A DNA stretch of 64,000 nucleotides from Odoribacter sp. AF15-53 (GTDB lineage: Bacteria > Bacteroidota > Bacteroidia > Bacteroidales > Marinifilaceae). The DNA lies in NCBI RefSeq assembly GCF_003479425.1, contig NZ_QUHC01000003.1, positions 394,929 through 458,928 on the forward strand, given 5' to 3'. Under the pieces are notes generated by a model. The model was not told the origin of the DNA and did not search any database. It saw only the letters and a program-made list of their open reading frames with translations. The position numbers and the translations under genes were made by a program. How positions within the stretch are numbered: the first letter of the stretch is position 1; every line of letters begins with the position of its first letter. Below are positions 1 to 8,724 of this stretch, piece after piece.

Positions 1-894
1 CAAGAGGTGGCAGAACGCGGGAAGGCTTTATTGAATGATAGTAAAATTGTTAAATTGTTGGAGAATTCACGTCGGGAGAATCCCGGTTTAATGGATTTGA
101 TTCTTTTTGATCAGAATTTGCGTTGCTCTTGTCATAAAAAATTCAAGGAGGTGATCGAGATTCTTCAAGATGTTGATGTGAACGTGGTTGTGGGAAATGT
201 CGCCAGGGAAAAGAATTTCTGTTTTGCCGAGGCTGTTGTTGACGGTGATGTATTGATTTCCGTGAAAGGGGTGCATCATCCCCGGATTGATGGGGCGATT
301 TCGAATGACGTGGATGTGACTGTTGATAAAAACGTGTTCTTCCTGACGGGTGCGAATATGGCCGGTAAATCAACTTTGATGAAGTCATTCGGTATTGCCG
401 TGTACGTGGCTCACATGGGGTTCCCCGTGGCCGCAACATCTATGAAATTCCGGATTCAGGACGGTATGTATACTTCTATTAATGTGCCTGATAATATTAA
501 TCTGGGATATAGCCATTTTTACGCTGAGGTTCTTCGCGTGAAGAAGGTTGCCATCGAGGTTAGCCGGGATAAGCATTTGCTCGTGATCTTTGACGAGTTG
601 TTCAAGGGAACGAACGTGAAAGATGCTTTCGATGCGACACTGGCTGTAACGGAGGCTATTGCCGAGAGGAAGAATTGCGCGTTCATGGTTTCGACCCACA
701 TTATCGAGGTTGGACAGGAACTTGGAAAACATTGTAATAACGTGACGTTCGAGTATCTCCCGACCGTGATGAAGGGTAAGTTACCGACTTATACTTATAA
801 GTTAGAACAAGGTATTACGAGCGATAAGCATGGTATGATTATTATCAATAACGAGAAGATTATCGAGATTATTAAAGGCGAGATCGCTTCTTAG
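1..894 (+). CDS. MutS-related ATPase, C-terminal part (5' end outside window)
   Basis: The reading frame is open to the first base, so the gene starts upstream; a GTG at position 7 is probably internal. The visible part is the MutS domain V ATPase: Walker A TGANMAGKST at 346-375, Walker B LLVIFDE ending at 597, then STHIIEVGQEL. Canonical MutS has DEIGRGTS after Walker B. Here it reads DELFKGTN, which fits the shorter MutS-related family of Bacteroidetes better than true MutS. The family binds and rearranges DNA using ATP, but a mismatch-repair role is not shown here. A good intrinsic terminator follows the stop. Family assignment is secure; the exact subfamily is inferred. Confidence 0.85.
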   Translation, partial: QEVAERGKALLNDSKIVKLLENSRRENPGLMDLILFDQNLRCSCHKKFKEVIEILQDVDVNVVVGNVAREKNFCFAEAVVDGDVLISVKGVHHPRIDGAISNDVDVTVDKNVFFLTGANMAGKSTLMKSFGIAVYVAHMGFPVAATSMKFRIQDGMYTSINVPDNINLGYSHFYAEVLRVKKVAIEVSRDKHLLVIFDELFKGTNVKDAFDATLAVTEAIAERKNCAFMVSTHIIEVGQELGKHCNNVTFEYLPTVMKGKLPTYTYKLEQGITSDKHGMIIINNEKIIEIIKGEIAS

Positions 895-922
895 GCTGGC
901 GAATCGTTTGGATTATATATTG

Positions 923-955
923 TCCCGGGAATATGACTGTTCCTGGGATTTTTTA
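923..955 (+). terminator. Intrinsic terminator after MutS-related gene
   Basis: The arms TCCCGGGAA and TTCCTGGGA (923-931 and 940-948) form a 9-bp stem with one G-U pair and an 8-nt loop, followed directly by six T residues. It closes the MutS-related transcript and insulates the sigma-factor gene downstream. Confidence 0.85.
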
Positions 956-1045
956 TTTATATAGATGAATTGGAATAGAATGAAACGAGTAAATTTAATG
1001 AATGTTAAAATACAAGATAATTATAGTTTCGTATTTATATTTCAT

Positions 1046-1053
1046 TATTTTTG
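1046..1053 (+). promoter_or_regulatory. Candidate -7 element of sigma gene promoter
   Basis: TATTTTTG matches the Bacteroidetes TAnnTTTG element and would start transcription about 43 nt before the sigma-factor ATG at 1103. No convincing TTTG is seen about 19 nt upstream, so this call is weak. Confidence 0.35.
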
Positions 1054-1102
1054 AATAATAAGATTATATGTCAGCGAGTGTGCATCTTTTTATACGAGAG
1101 AA

Positions 1103-1660
1103 ATGTTTAGTGATAAATCAATAGAGGTCGTGGATCTATCCGATTCCAAACAGTTTAAAGCGAATTACGAACGGTATTTTACCGCTTTAAAACACTTTGC
1201 TATGCATTATTTGGGGGATGAAGAAATGGTTTTTGATTTATTACAAGATTTTTTTTTGAAACTATGGGAAAAGGGAGAGAGTTTTAAGAATGAAGAAGTT
1301 TTTAAAGTTTATCTTTACCGGGGCGTGCGAAATAATTGTTTGACTTATATACGGGATAAAAAAAGGGCGGAAAAACGTTTGGAGGATTATGGTAGTGATG
1401 AAGTTGAGGAAGATTTTGTAAGTCGTGTTATTGAATCAGAAGTTTTTTCTTTAATTAATCAAGTTTTTGAGGAATTGCCCGAATCTTGTAAAAGAGTGTA
1501 CCGTTTAAGTTTGGAAGGAAAATCTCATCAGGAGATAGCAGATGAACTGCATATAGCGATAAATACGATTAAACGGCATAAGAATAATGCCAATCATTAT
1601 ATAAAGGATCGATTAGAAAAATTACTTGTATTAATGATGTTAATTTCTTCTGATATCTAA
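1103..1660 (+). CDS. ECF RNA polymerase sigma factor (Sus locus 1)
   Basis: A 185-residue sigma-70 family protein of the Bacteroidetes ECF expansion. Region 2 is visible at about residues 22-62 (YERYFTALKHFAMHYL, then a D-LLQD-F-KLWE segment). Region 4 is at about 125-175 (LPESCKRVYRLSLEGKSHQEIADEL followed by the recognition helix IAINTIKRHKNNA). It would direct polymerase to the downstream SusC/SusD genes once released by the FecR protein encoded 112 nt later. There is no anti-sigma domain in the protein itself. It is closely similar to the sigma factor at 10508, so cross-talk between loci 1 and 2 is possible. Confidence 0.93.
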   Translation: MFSDKSIEVVDLSDSKQFKANYERYFTALKHFAMHYLGDEEMVFDLLQDFFLKLWEKGESFKNEEVFKVYLYRGVRNNCLTYIRDKKRAEKRLEDYGSDEVEEDFVSRVIESEVFSLINQVFEELPESCKRVYRLSLEGKSHQEIADELHIAINTIKRHKNNANHYIKDRLEKLLVLMMLISSDI

Positions 1661-1772
1661 GTTTTAGAATTATTTTCTAAAAAACATTAAATGATATAAC
1701 ACCTTTCCAGATATTTGGCGTCTTTGATATAAAATCAGATACACGTTGTGTTTGATGTTATATAGAAAGGAT

Positions 1773-2975
1773 ATGTATAAAATATCTCGAATATTGTTAA
1801 AATATTTCACATTCGGAACGAATGACGAGGAATCTCAACTGTTGGACCAGTGGAGACGTGAGTCTGACCGTAATGAGAATCTTTTCCAAGAAATGGATTC
1901 CCCTGATTTTTGGGAAAGGGCAATAGACCCTATCCACAAGAAAATGCAGGAAGAACAGTGGCATTTGTTACAAATGAAAATTAGGATTATCAAGGATCAG
2001 GGCGAATTAGTTCGGGATGATATTGAAAAGACCTACAAGCGAATAAGACGTCGTTTGTATATTCGTCGTCTGTCGTCCGTGGCTGCTGTTCTCGTTTTAT
2101 TGTGCGGAATAGGTGTGAGTGTTTGGAAATATGCGGGAACATGGGATAAATCAAAAGGCATGGAACAAATTGAGTCTATCCGGCCCGGGGGGAAAAAAGC
2201 TGTGTTGTATTTAGCTTCGGGAGAAACGATCCCTCTGGCAAAAGTAACCGGTGAGATTCAGAAGGAGGGAACAGTGATTCGGGTGGACGAGAAGGATGGA
2301 GTCTCTTACGATCCCGTGACAGAAGAGAAGGAAAAAATCGTTCACCGTATAGTCGTTCCTCGGGGAGGGGAGTACAAGATGGAGCTGGGTGATGGAACTA
2401 AAATCTGGTTAAATTCAGATTCGGAAATTAGCTACCCGGTGCAATTTGCTGAAGATAAACGTGCCGTCACGTTAAGAGGGGAGGCCTATTTTGAGGTGTC
2501 AAAGGATGAGTCACGACCTTTTATCGTGAATGTTGAGCAAATGACCGTGAAGGTGTACGGGACCAAATTTAACGTCAACAGCCAGATGAAGGGGATCGTG
2601 GAGACGGTATTGGTAGAAGGTCGTGTCGGAATCATCGCGGATGATAAAGAGATTATATTGCTGCCGAAGCAAAAAGCTGTCTATGATCAGGAAAAAGGGG
2701 ACGTGTATGTCCAAAATGTCGATATCACTTCTTACGTGGCGTGGAAAGACGGTAACTTCGTGTTTGATAATGCCTCTTTAGGGGCAATCATGGATAAGTT
2801 GTCGTTGTGGTACGATGTGGATGTTTTTTACGGGAACGATGAAGTACGGAACGTACATCTTTCCGGGGATATGGTGCGTTATAAGGAGATTCAGAATTTA
2901 CTCTATTTTTTCGAGCAAATTTCCGATGTGAAGTTTGAAATTAAAGGAAGAACGATCGTAGTTAATTATAAATAA
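1773..2975 (+). CDS. FecR-family anti-sigma factor (Sus locus 1)
   Basis: An inner-membrane anti-sigma factor. The N-terminal cytoplasmic part (DEESQLLDQWRRES) would bind the sigma factor. A single transmembrane helix lies near residues 95-115 (SVAAVLVLLCGIGVSVW). The periplasmic FecR domain contains VPRGGEYKMELGDGTKIWLNS, and a DUF4974 domain forms the C-terminus (from about residue 330), which should contact the STN domain of the SusC partner. I chose ATG 1773 because it follows AGAAAGG and gives the usual family N-terminus; ATG 1755 in the same frame would add six residues. It is 96 nt upstream of the SusC gene, with a hairpin between. Confidence 0.92.
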   Translation: MYKISRILLKYFTFGTNDEESQLLDQWRRESDRNENLFQEMDSPDFWERAIDPIHKKMQEEQWHLLQMKIRIIKDQGELVRDDIEKTYKRIRRRLYIRRLSSVAAVLVLLCGIGVSVWKYAGTWDKSKGMEQIESIRPGGKKAVLYLASGETIPLAKVTGEIQKEGTVIRVDEKDGVSYDPVTEEKEKIVHRIVVPRGGEYKMELGDGTKIWLNSDSEISYPVQFAEDKRAVTLRGEAYFEVSKDESRPFIVNVEQMTVKVYGTKFNVNSQMKGIVETVLVEGRVGIIADDKEIILLPKQKAVYDQEKGDVYVQNVDITSYVAWKDGNFVFDNASLGAIMDKLSLWYDVDVFYGNDEVRNVHLSGDMVRYKEIQNLLYFFEQISDVKFEIKGRTIVVNYK

Positions 2976-2978
2976 AAA

Positions 2979-3008
2979 GAGATGAAAATGGTGACACATA
3001 TTCATCTC
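2979..3008 (+). terminator. Hairpin between fecR and susC (locus 1)
   Basis: GAGATGAA (2979-2986) and TTCATCTC (3001-3008) form a perfect 8-bp stem immediately after the FecR stop. A second small stem, GACAGG/CCTGTC, lies at 3021-3043. Neither has a strong T run, so they may act as a partial terminator or processing site separating regulator mRNA from susC mRNA. Loci 2 and 3 have hairpins at the same place. Confidence 0.5.
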
Positions 3009-3071
3009 ATACTAACTAAAGACAGGGTTAATAGATTCCTGTCCTATTGTTAAACTTTCAAACACAAATTT

Positions 3072-6000
3072 ATGAAATGTAGTTGGATTTTCGCTCAATG
3101 GGAGCTTAAAAAATCGAAAATTCTAAAGATTATGAAATTATTCTCGATTTTTATGTTTGCTTTTATGTGTTATGCGACAGCAAACACGTATTCGCAAAAA
3201 CAAATTGTGTCTTTGAATTTGCATCGTGCAGACGTGAATTCCTTATTCAAAGAAATTCGTAAACAGACAGGGTTACGTTTCGTTTACAATGAAGAACACG
3301 TGGCGAAATTGTCTCGTTTTGATATGAAGGTGGAGAAGTGTACGGTACAGGAGGTGCTGAACAAGGTATTTAAAAACACGTCTTTGCAATATTTTTTTGA
3401 AGATGACGTTATTTTTATCGTTCTTCAGAAGCCTACCGTGCAGGCTGATTCCGTGAAATCGGAGGTCGTGAAGGGTATTGTTGTGGACGAGAAAGGAACG
3501 GTCCTTCCGGGGGTAACCATTCAGATAAAAGGTACATCTCTGGGGGTATCAACGAATGTAAACGGGGCTTTCCAGATCACCGTGCTACAGGATACCGTCA
3601 CTTTGGTATTTTCTTTTATCGGTATGGAGACAACAAGCGTGAAATTGCAAAAATTGAAGGCGGGGGAGGTGCGGAAGGAATTGAAGGTCGTGATGAAAGA
3701 GCAAGAAATAACTTTGGAGGATGTGGTGATAACGGGATACGCCAACGTGAAGAAAACGAGTTTTACCGGTAGTGCAACTTCTGTTACAAGAGAGGAGTTG
3801 AAGAAGGTTACTTCGGGTAATATTATTAGTGCCTTGCAAGTTTTTGATCCTTCTTTACGAATGATCAAGAATAATTTGATGGGGTCCGATCCGAATACCT
3901 TACCCGAGTTTTACGTGCGGGGACGTTCTGGAATAGAGAGCGTGAAGCAATTGGATAAAATCAATGCCACGACAGATGATATTTCACAATATGCTTTGAC
4001 AAATAATCCGAATACGCCGATTTTTATTATGGATGGTTACGAGGTTTCCGTCGAGAAGGTGTACGACTTGGATTTGAACCGGGTGGAGAGCGTGACGATC
4101 CTGAAAGATGCGGCGGCAACGGCAGTGTACGGTAGCCGGGCTTCCAACGGGGTTGTCGTGATTGAAACGGTGGCGCCGTCACCCGGGCGGTTGCGGATGG
4201 CTTATTATTTTACGGGATCGGTAACGGCTCCAGATCTTTCAGATTATAATTTGATGAATGCACGGGAGAAATTGGAGGCCGAGCTGGCCGCCGGGTTATT
4301 GGATGCCGAGAGCCCAAACGGTACGAGTGGTACGAATGATTATTTTCAGCGTTTAAGCGATTACCGGAACAAATACCGGAATGTAGCTATGGGAATCGAC
4401 ACGTATTGGATGTCGCAGCCTTTGCAGACGCAATTTAATCACAAGCATAGTTTGTATATAGACGGTGGGGCTGAATCCGTGCGTTTCGGGTTGGGATTGA
4501 ATTATAGCGGGCAGAATGGTGTGATGAAGGAATCCTATCGCCGGACTTATGGGGGAGACTTTAAGGTGGATTACCGGCTAAAAGGGTTTCAGTTGAATAA
4601 TCAGGTAATATTCAGTATGATGAAGGCACAAAATTCACCCTACGGGAGTTTTTCCGATTACACGACAAGACAACCTTATTACACGCCCAAGGATATGGAA
4701 ACCGGGGAATATTCCCCGACAATCGAAGGCGGTTGGGGATCGTCGGGAGCGAAACCAAATCCTTTATTTGAAGCGACATTAGGTAATTTCGACAAAAGTG
4801 ATTATCGTGAATTTACGAATAATCTGACGATGAATGCGTACTTTACCCGGGGGCTTCAGCTTAAAGCCCAATTGGCATTAAAGTACAAGGAAAGTGGCAC
4901 GGAAAAATTTTTAGATCCCAATTCTTCGAAATATGCTCTTCAAACAATATCTCCTTTTCAGAAGGGTGAGTTGACGAAAACTAGGCAGGAAGCGTTCAGT
5001 TGGAACACGAATGTGCTGTTGATATACAACAACACGATCGGAAACCATAATTTGAATCTTTCTTTAGGATTGAATATTACGGAGGACAGATCGACTTACG
5101 AGTTATCTTCGTTCCGGGGATTCCCGTCGGCCCAATTGCATGATCAAAAGTACGCCAAAGAAATTATCAATAATCCGTCCGTTTCGGACAGTCATTCCCG
5201 GTTGATAGGTACATTCCTTTTTGCGAATTATACTTGGAAAGATATTTATCTGATGGATGTTTCCATGCGTTTTGATGGTTCTTCACAGTTCGGATCTGAT
5301 CAACGTTGGGCTACTTTCTGGTCTTACGGTGCAGGAATCAATTTGCACAAGTATGCCTTTCTAAAACCCATTACCTGGTTGAACACGGCTAAGATCAAAG
5401 GAAATTACGGGCAGACTGGTAAAGTGACTTTTCCACCTTATGCGGCGAATCATACCTACCAGTTGATGCTTGACAGTTGGCACCCGACGGGTATTGGCGG
5501 CAAGTTGTCCTATATGGGAAACAGTCATTTGAAGTGGGAGAAAACCAACACGTTGAATCTTGGTATTGAATTGAGTTTCTTTAGTCGTTTGAGCGTGAAT
5601 TTCTCGTGGTATGACAAACGAACGGTGGATTTGATCACGGATGTGACAATTCCTTCTTCCACCGGGTTCACGGCCTATAAGGAAAACATGGGAGAGGTGT
5701 TGAATCGGGGATACGAATTTGATGTAAATTATGCCGTTTGCCGCAGTAAGGATTTTGATGTTAACCTGTTTGTTCGCGGGGCACATAACAAAAACGAGAT
5801 ATTGAAAATCTCGGATGCCTTAAAGGCATACAATGATGCGGTAGATGATTTTTTTAATACCTATCTGAACAAGCCTGAGGGTGGCTATTCCACACCGATC
5901 ATGAAATACGAAGAGGGTGGATCCCTGACCTCGCTTTTCGGGATGAAATCATTGGGTATCGCACCGGCGAACGGGGAAGAATTATTCATGAACCGGGATG

Positions 6001-6512
6001 GAAGTGTCACTTACGAGTGGAATTCGGCCGAGCAAATAATTCTTGGAAACACGGAACCGGATTTACAGGGATCTTTTGGTTGTAACGTGCGTTGGAAAGG
6101 ATTTACTCTTTACACATCTTTCCTTTTCGAATACGGTGGGGAGTCTTATAATCAGACGTTAGTGAACAACGTGGAAAACGTGAATTTGTGGCAACAAAAC
6201 GCCGATCGTCGAGTGATGACCATGCGTTGGCAGAAACCCGGTGACGTGACAAAATTGAAATCTATCAAAGATCGTTACAAGGTGACGAATCCGACCTCTC
6301 GTTTCGTGCAGAAAAACAATAATATAACGTTTAATTCTTTATCCTTGGGTTATGATGTAAATCCCAATTGGGTTAAGAAAATAGGGCTAAATATGCTGAA
6401 GGCTCAGTTTAGTATGAATGACGTGGCAACGTTTTCTACGGTTAAGCAGGAGCGGGGTTTGAGTTATCCTTTTGCCAGAACTTTTAATTTTAGTTTAAGT
6501 GCAAGTTTTTAA
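3072..6512 (+). CDS. SusC/RagA family TonB-dependent outer membrane transporter (locus 1)
   Basis: A 1146-residue outer-membrane transporter. An N-terminal signal peptide (about 1-42, ending near TANTYSQ) is followed by an STN domain (about 45-117), the signalling domain that touches FecR. Next are a carboxypeptidase-regulatory-like domain (about 133-215, containing LPGVTIQIKGTSLG), the SusC box LEDVVITGYANVKKTSFTG, a plug domain with IFIMDGYEV and ILKDAAATAVYGSRASNGV, and a 22-strand beta-barrel ending in an aromatic-rich C-terminus (FNFSLSASF). It imports a ligand with the SusD lipoprotein encoded 11 nt downstream, powered by TonB. The substrate is unknown; no glycosidase is linked, so a peptide or other non-glycan is possible. 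Confidence 0.95.
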   Translation: MKCSWIFAQWELKKSKILKIMKLFSIFMFAFMCYATANTYSQKQIVSLNLHRADVNSLFKEIRKQTGLRFVYNEEHVAKLSRFDMKVEKCTVQEVLNKVFKNTSLQYFFEDDVIFIVLQKPTVQADSVKSEVVKGIVVDEKGTVLPGVTIQIKGTSLGVSTNVNGAFQITVLQDTVTLVFSFIGMETTSVKLQKLKAGEVRKELKVVMKEQEITLEDVVITGYANVKKTSFTGSATSVTREELKKVTSGNIISALQVFDPSLRMIKNNLMGSDPNTLPEFYVRGRSGIESVKQLDKINATTDDISQYALTNNPNTPIFIMDGYEVSVEKVYDLDLNRVESVTILKDAAATAVYGSRASNGVVVIETVAPSPGRLRMAYYFTGSVTAPDLSDYNLMNAREKLEAELAAGLLDAESPNGTSGTNDYFQRLSDYRNKYRNVAMGIDTYWMSQPLQTQFNHKHSLYIDGGAESVRFGLGLNYSGQNGVMKESYRRTYGGDFKVDYRLKGFQLNNQVIFSMMKAQNSPYGSFSDYTTRQPYYTPKDMETGEYSPTIEGGWGSSGAKPNPLFEATLGNFDKSDYREFTNNLTMNAYFTRGLQLKAQLALKYKESGTEKFLDPNSSKYALQTISPFQKGELTKTRQEAFSWNTNVLLIYNNTIGNHNLNLSLGLNITEDRSTYELSSFRGFPSAQLHDQKYAKEIINNPSVSDSHSRLIGTFLFANYTWKDIYLMDVSMRFDGSSQFGSDQRWATFWSYGAGINLHKYAFLKPITWLNTAKIKGNYGQTGKVTFPPYAANHTYQLMLDSWHPTGIGGKLSYMGNSHLKWEKTNTLNLGIELSFFSRLSVNFSWYDKRTVDLITDVTIPSSTGFTAYKENMGEVLNRGYEFDVNYAVCRSKDFDVNLFVRGAHNKNEILKISDALKAYNDAVDDFFNTYLNKPEGGYSTPIMKYEEGGSLTSLFGMKSLGIAPANGEELFMNRDGSVTYEWNSAEQIILGNTEPDLQGSFGCNVRWKGFTLYTSFLFEYGGESYNQTLVNNVENVNLWQQNADRRVMTMRWQKPGDVTKLKSIKDRYKVTNPTSRFVQKNNNITFNSLSLGYDVNPNWVKKIGLNMLKAQFSMNDVATFSTVKQERGLSYPFARTFNFSLSASF

Positions 6513-6523
6513 ACCAACAAATT

Positions 6524-8020
6524 ATGAGAAAGATATTGAATAAGATAATCATGTTTGCGGTCTGTGCCGTGTTACTGTCTTGTAACGACTGGTTGGACGT
6601 GGATTCCAGTACAAACGTGAAAGGTGAAGAGTTATTTAGCAAACCCGACGGGTTCTACACGGCCGTGAATGGTGTCTATCGTTTGCTGGGAGATGTTTCG
6701 TTGTACGGGGAGAGCCTGACTTGGGGACTTGCCAGTGTTATCGGAAACAATTATGACGAGAGTAAATTGCCGGAGAAGTATGCAAATTTGTCTAATTACG
6801 CTTATGACAAGAATAACAATAAAGCGTTGATTGATCCGGTGTGGGAGTCCGGGTATTCCGTGATTGCGAATTGTAATTATATTATCGAAAATATCGAGGG
6901 ACGCGATTCATCGTTCTTTCCATTGAAGCAAATAGAGAAAGATATGATCCTCGGGGAGATGCTCGGGGTTCGGGCCATGATGCATTTTGATTTGTTGCGG
7001 CTTTTTGCTCCGGCACCGGCAACACATCCTTCCGGGGCGTGGATGCCTTACGTGACGACTTATCCTTGTCATTCGACAAAACACTTGACGGTGGATGAGA
7101 TGTTGGAGTGCATTATCCGAGATTTGGAACAGGCTAAAAAGTTGGTGGCCGCTCACGATACGTCAACGTTGGATAAATATTCTGCGAGTATGCAAACGGT
7201 GAATTTGCGTTTTTACGCAACTTCTACGTTAACAGCCGGAGGAAATTTCTTTGGCATGCGCGGGGTGAGAATGAACTATTGTGCGGTGTCGGGGATCCTT
7301 GCCCGTGCATACCAGTATCGAAACGCACCGGGTGATGGTGAGAAGGCTTACCGGAGTGCGTTGGATATGTATCATTTCAAGAAGGATCGTACTTGGTTCA
7401 AATGGACGGACTGGTATACGATGGAATACGGAAATAAGTATATCAAGATGTGGGATGATATTTTGTTTGCCGGATATAATGCTAAGTTGTATGATATCTG
7501 TGCCGCAACGAGAAATATGGGTAACTATTTTTGTTACAAAAATTACAAGGGAAGTAAAGATCTTTTCGGAGATGAATTGAGCGATTTTCGATATAAAAAA
7601 TTTATTGCCGCGGATGGAAGTTCGACTCGTTGGGAAAAGAATCCGGATAAATCGGATGCAACGATAGAGAAGAATCAGGGACCGTTGGCACCCGTGATAC
7701 GGATGAGCGAGGTGTACTACATTATGTGCGAGTACTTGGCTGGAACAGAGAATGAAGCGGATTTGAAACAGGCAAAGGTGTTTTTGAAAGAGTTGAAAAC
7801 GGCTCGCGGGTCTACAACGGCTCTTGATAATTTGACCGCGAAGGATTTCCTCGAAGTGTTGTACAATGACATGACCCGGGAGTTTATGTCCGAGGGACAG
7901 ACGTTCTTCTTGTACAAACGTTTGAACCGTCCGATTTACAACGGAGAACAACTGAAAGACATGAGTCGTCGGTGGGTACTACCGAGACCTTATAGTGAAG
8001 ATGCTTATTCGAATCTTTAA
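6524..8020 (+). CDS. SusD/RagB family nutrient-binding outer membrane lipoprotein (locus 1)
   Basis: A 498-residue surface lipoprotein. A signal peptide ends in the lipobox VLLSC with Cys near residue 20, followed by NDWLDVDSS. TPR-like helices include LGEMLGVRAMMHFDLLRLF, a hallmark of the family. The C-terminal half has the usual RMSEVYYIMCEYL and REFMSEGQTFFLYKRL motifs. It caps the SusC barrel and captures substrate. Spacing to SusC is 11 nt and to the DUF4843 gene 11 nt, so the genes are co-transcribed. Confidence 0.95.
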   Translation: MRKILNKIIMFAVCAVLLSCNDWLDVDSSTNVKGEELFSKPDGFYTAVNGVYRLLGDVSLYGESLTWGLASVIGNNYDESKLPEKYANLSNYAYDKNNNKALIDPVWESGYSVIANCNYIIENIEGRDSSFFPLKQIEKDMILGEMLGVRAMMHFDLLRLFAPAPATHPSGAWMPYVTTYPCHSTKHLTVDEMLECIIRDLEQAKKLVAAHDTSTLDKYSASMQTVNLRFYATSTLTAGGNFFGMRGVRMNYCAVSGILARAYQYRNAPGDGEKAYRSALDMYHFKKDRTWFKWTDWYTMEYGNKYIKMWDDILFAGYNAKLYDICAATRNMGNYFCYKNYKGSKDLFGDELSDFRYKKFIAADGSSTRWEKNPDKSDATIEKNQGPLAPVIRMSEVYYIMCEYLAGTENEADLKQAKVFLKELKTARGSTTALDNLTAKDFLEVLYNDMTREFMSEGQTFFLYKRLNRPIYNGEQLKDMSRRWVLPRPYSEDAYSNL

Positions 8021-8031
8021 AACTGATTGTT

Positions 8032-8712
8032 ATGAAAAGAATATTCTTATATGTATTGAGTTATTGTTTCTTGCTGGCAGCTTGCGAGAAAGATGATATA
8101 AAGACGTACGTCGGGGGGGATTATATTCAGTTCGCCGAGTCGTACGTGGATTCAACTACGGTGTCGTTTGCTTATTACCCGGGCGAAAAGGTTTTGCAGG
8201 TGCCCGTGGTGATGAATATGTCCTCGTTTGCGTCGACGCTGGAGCGGGATTACAAAATTGTTGCGGATTCGAAGCTTTCGACGGCTAAGGAGGGTGTGCA
8301 TTTTGATCTTCCGGAAAGAACCTTTTTCAAAAAGGGCACCATTGCCGACACGGCTTATATTACGCTTTATTTGACGGATGATATGCAGACAAATTCCTAT
8401 CGTTTGGTGTTGCGGGTTGTAGAGAATGATAATTTTAAGGTAGGACAAGCGGAGAAAATTGTTAAAATCTTCTGGATGCATAACCAGCTGTCCAAACCAG
8501 CGTGGTGGGATGGAGTAGAGAAGGCGTATTTGGGTAAATATTCCCGGAAAAAATACGAACTTTTGATTCAGGAGGCCAAGGTTAGTGATTTGAGTAGTGC
8601 TTCCGACAGTGAGAAACGGGCTGCCGCTTTGGCATTGTATTATTACTTGCAAAGGAATCCCACGTGGGACACGGAAAATGAAATGCAAATGTCTGTACCT
8701 GTGAAAATATAA
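8032..8712 (+). CDS. DUF4843 domain lipoprotein (locus 1)
   Basis: A 226-residue lipoprotein: signal peptide with lipobox LLAAC (Cys near 18) followed by EKDDIKTY. The DUF4843 pattern is visible: an acidic start, a DYIQFAESYVDSTTVSFAY-like strand region, a KEGVHFDLPER segment and an IVKIFW strand near residue 145. The family regularly follows SusD in this type of locus and is thought to be a surface accessory protein; no biochemical role is established. It is about 25 residues shorter than its counterparts at 17478 and 36421. Confidence 0.85.
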   Translation: MKRIFLYVLSYCFLLAACEKDDIKTYVGGDYIQFAESYVDSTTVSFAYYPGEKVLQVPVVMNMSSFASTLERDYKIVADSKLSTAKEGVHFDLPERTFFKKGTIADTAYITLYLTDDMQTNSYRLVLRVVENDNFKVGQAEKIVKIFWMHNQLSKPAWWDGVEKAYLGKYSRKKYELLIQEAKVSDLSSASDSEKRAAALALYYYLQRNPTWDTENEMQMSVPVKI

Positions 8713-8724
8713 TTAGAGAGAGTT

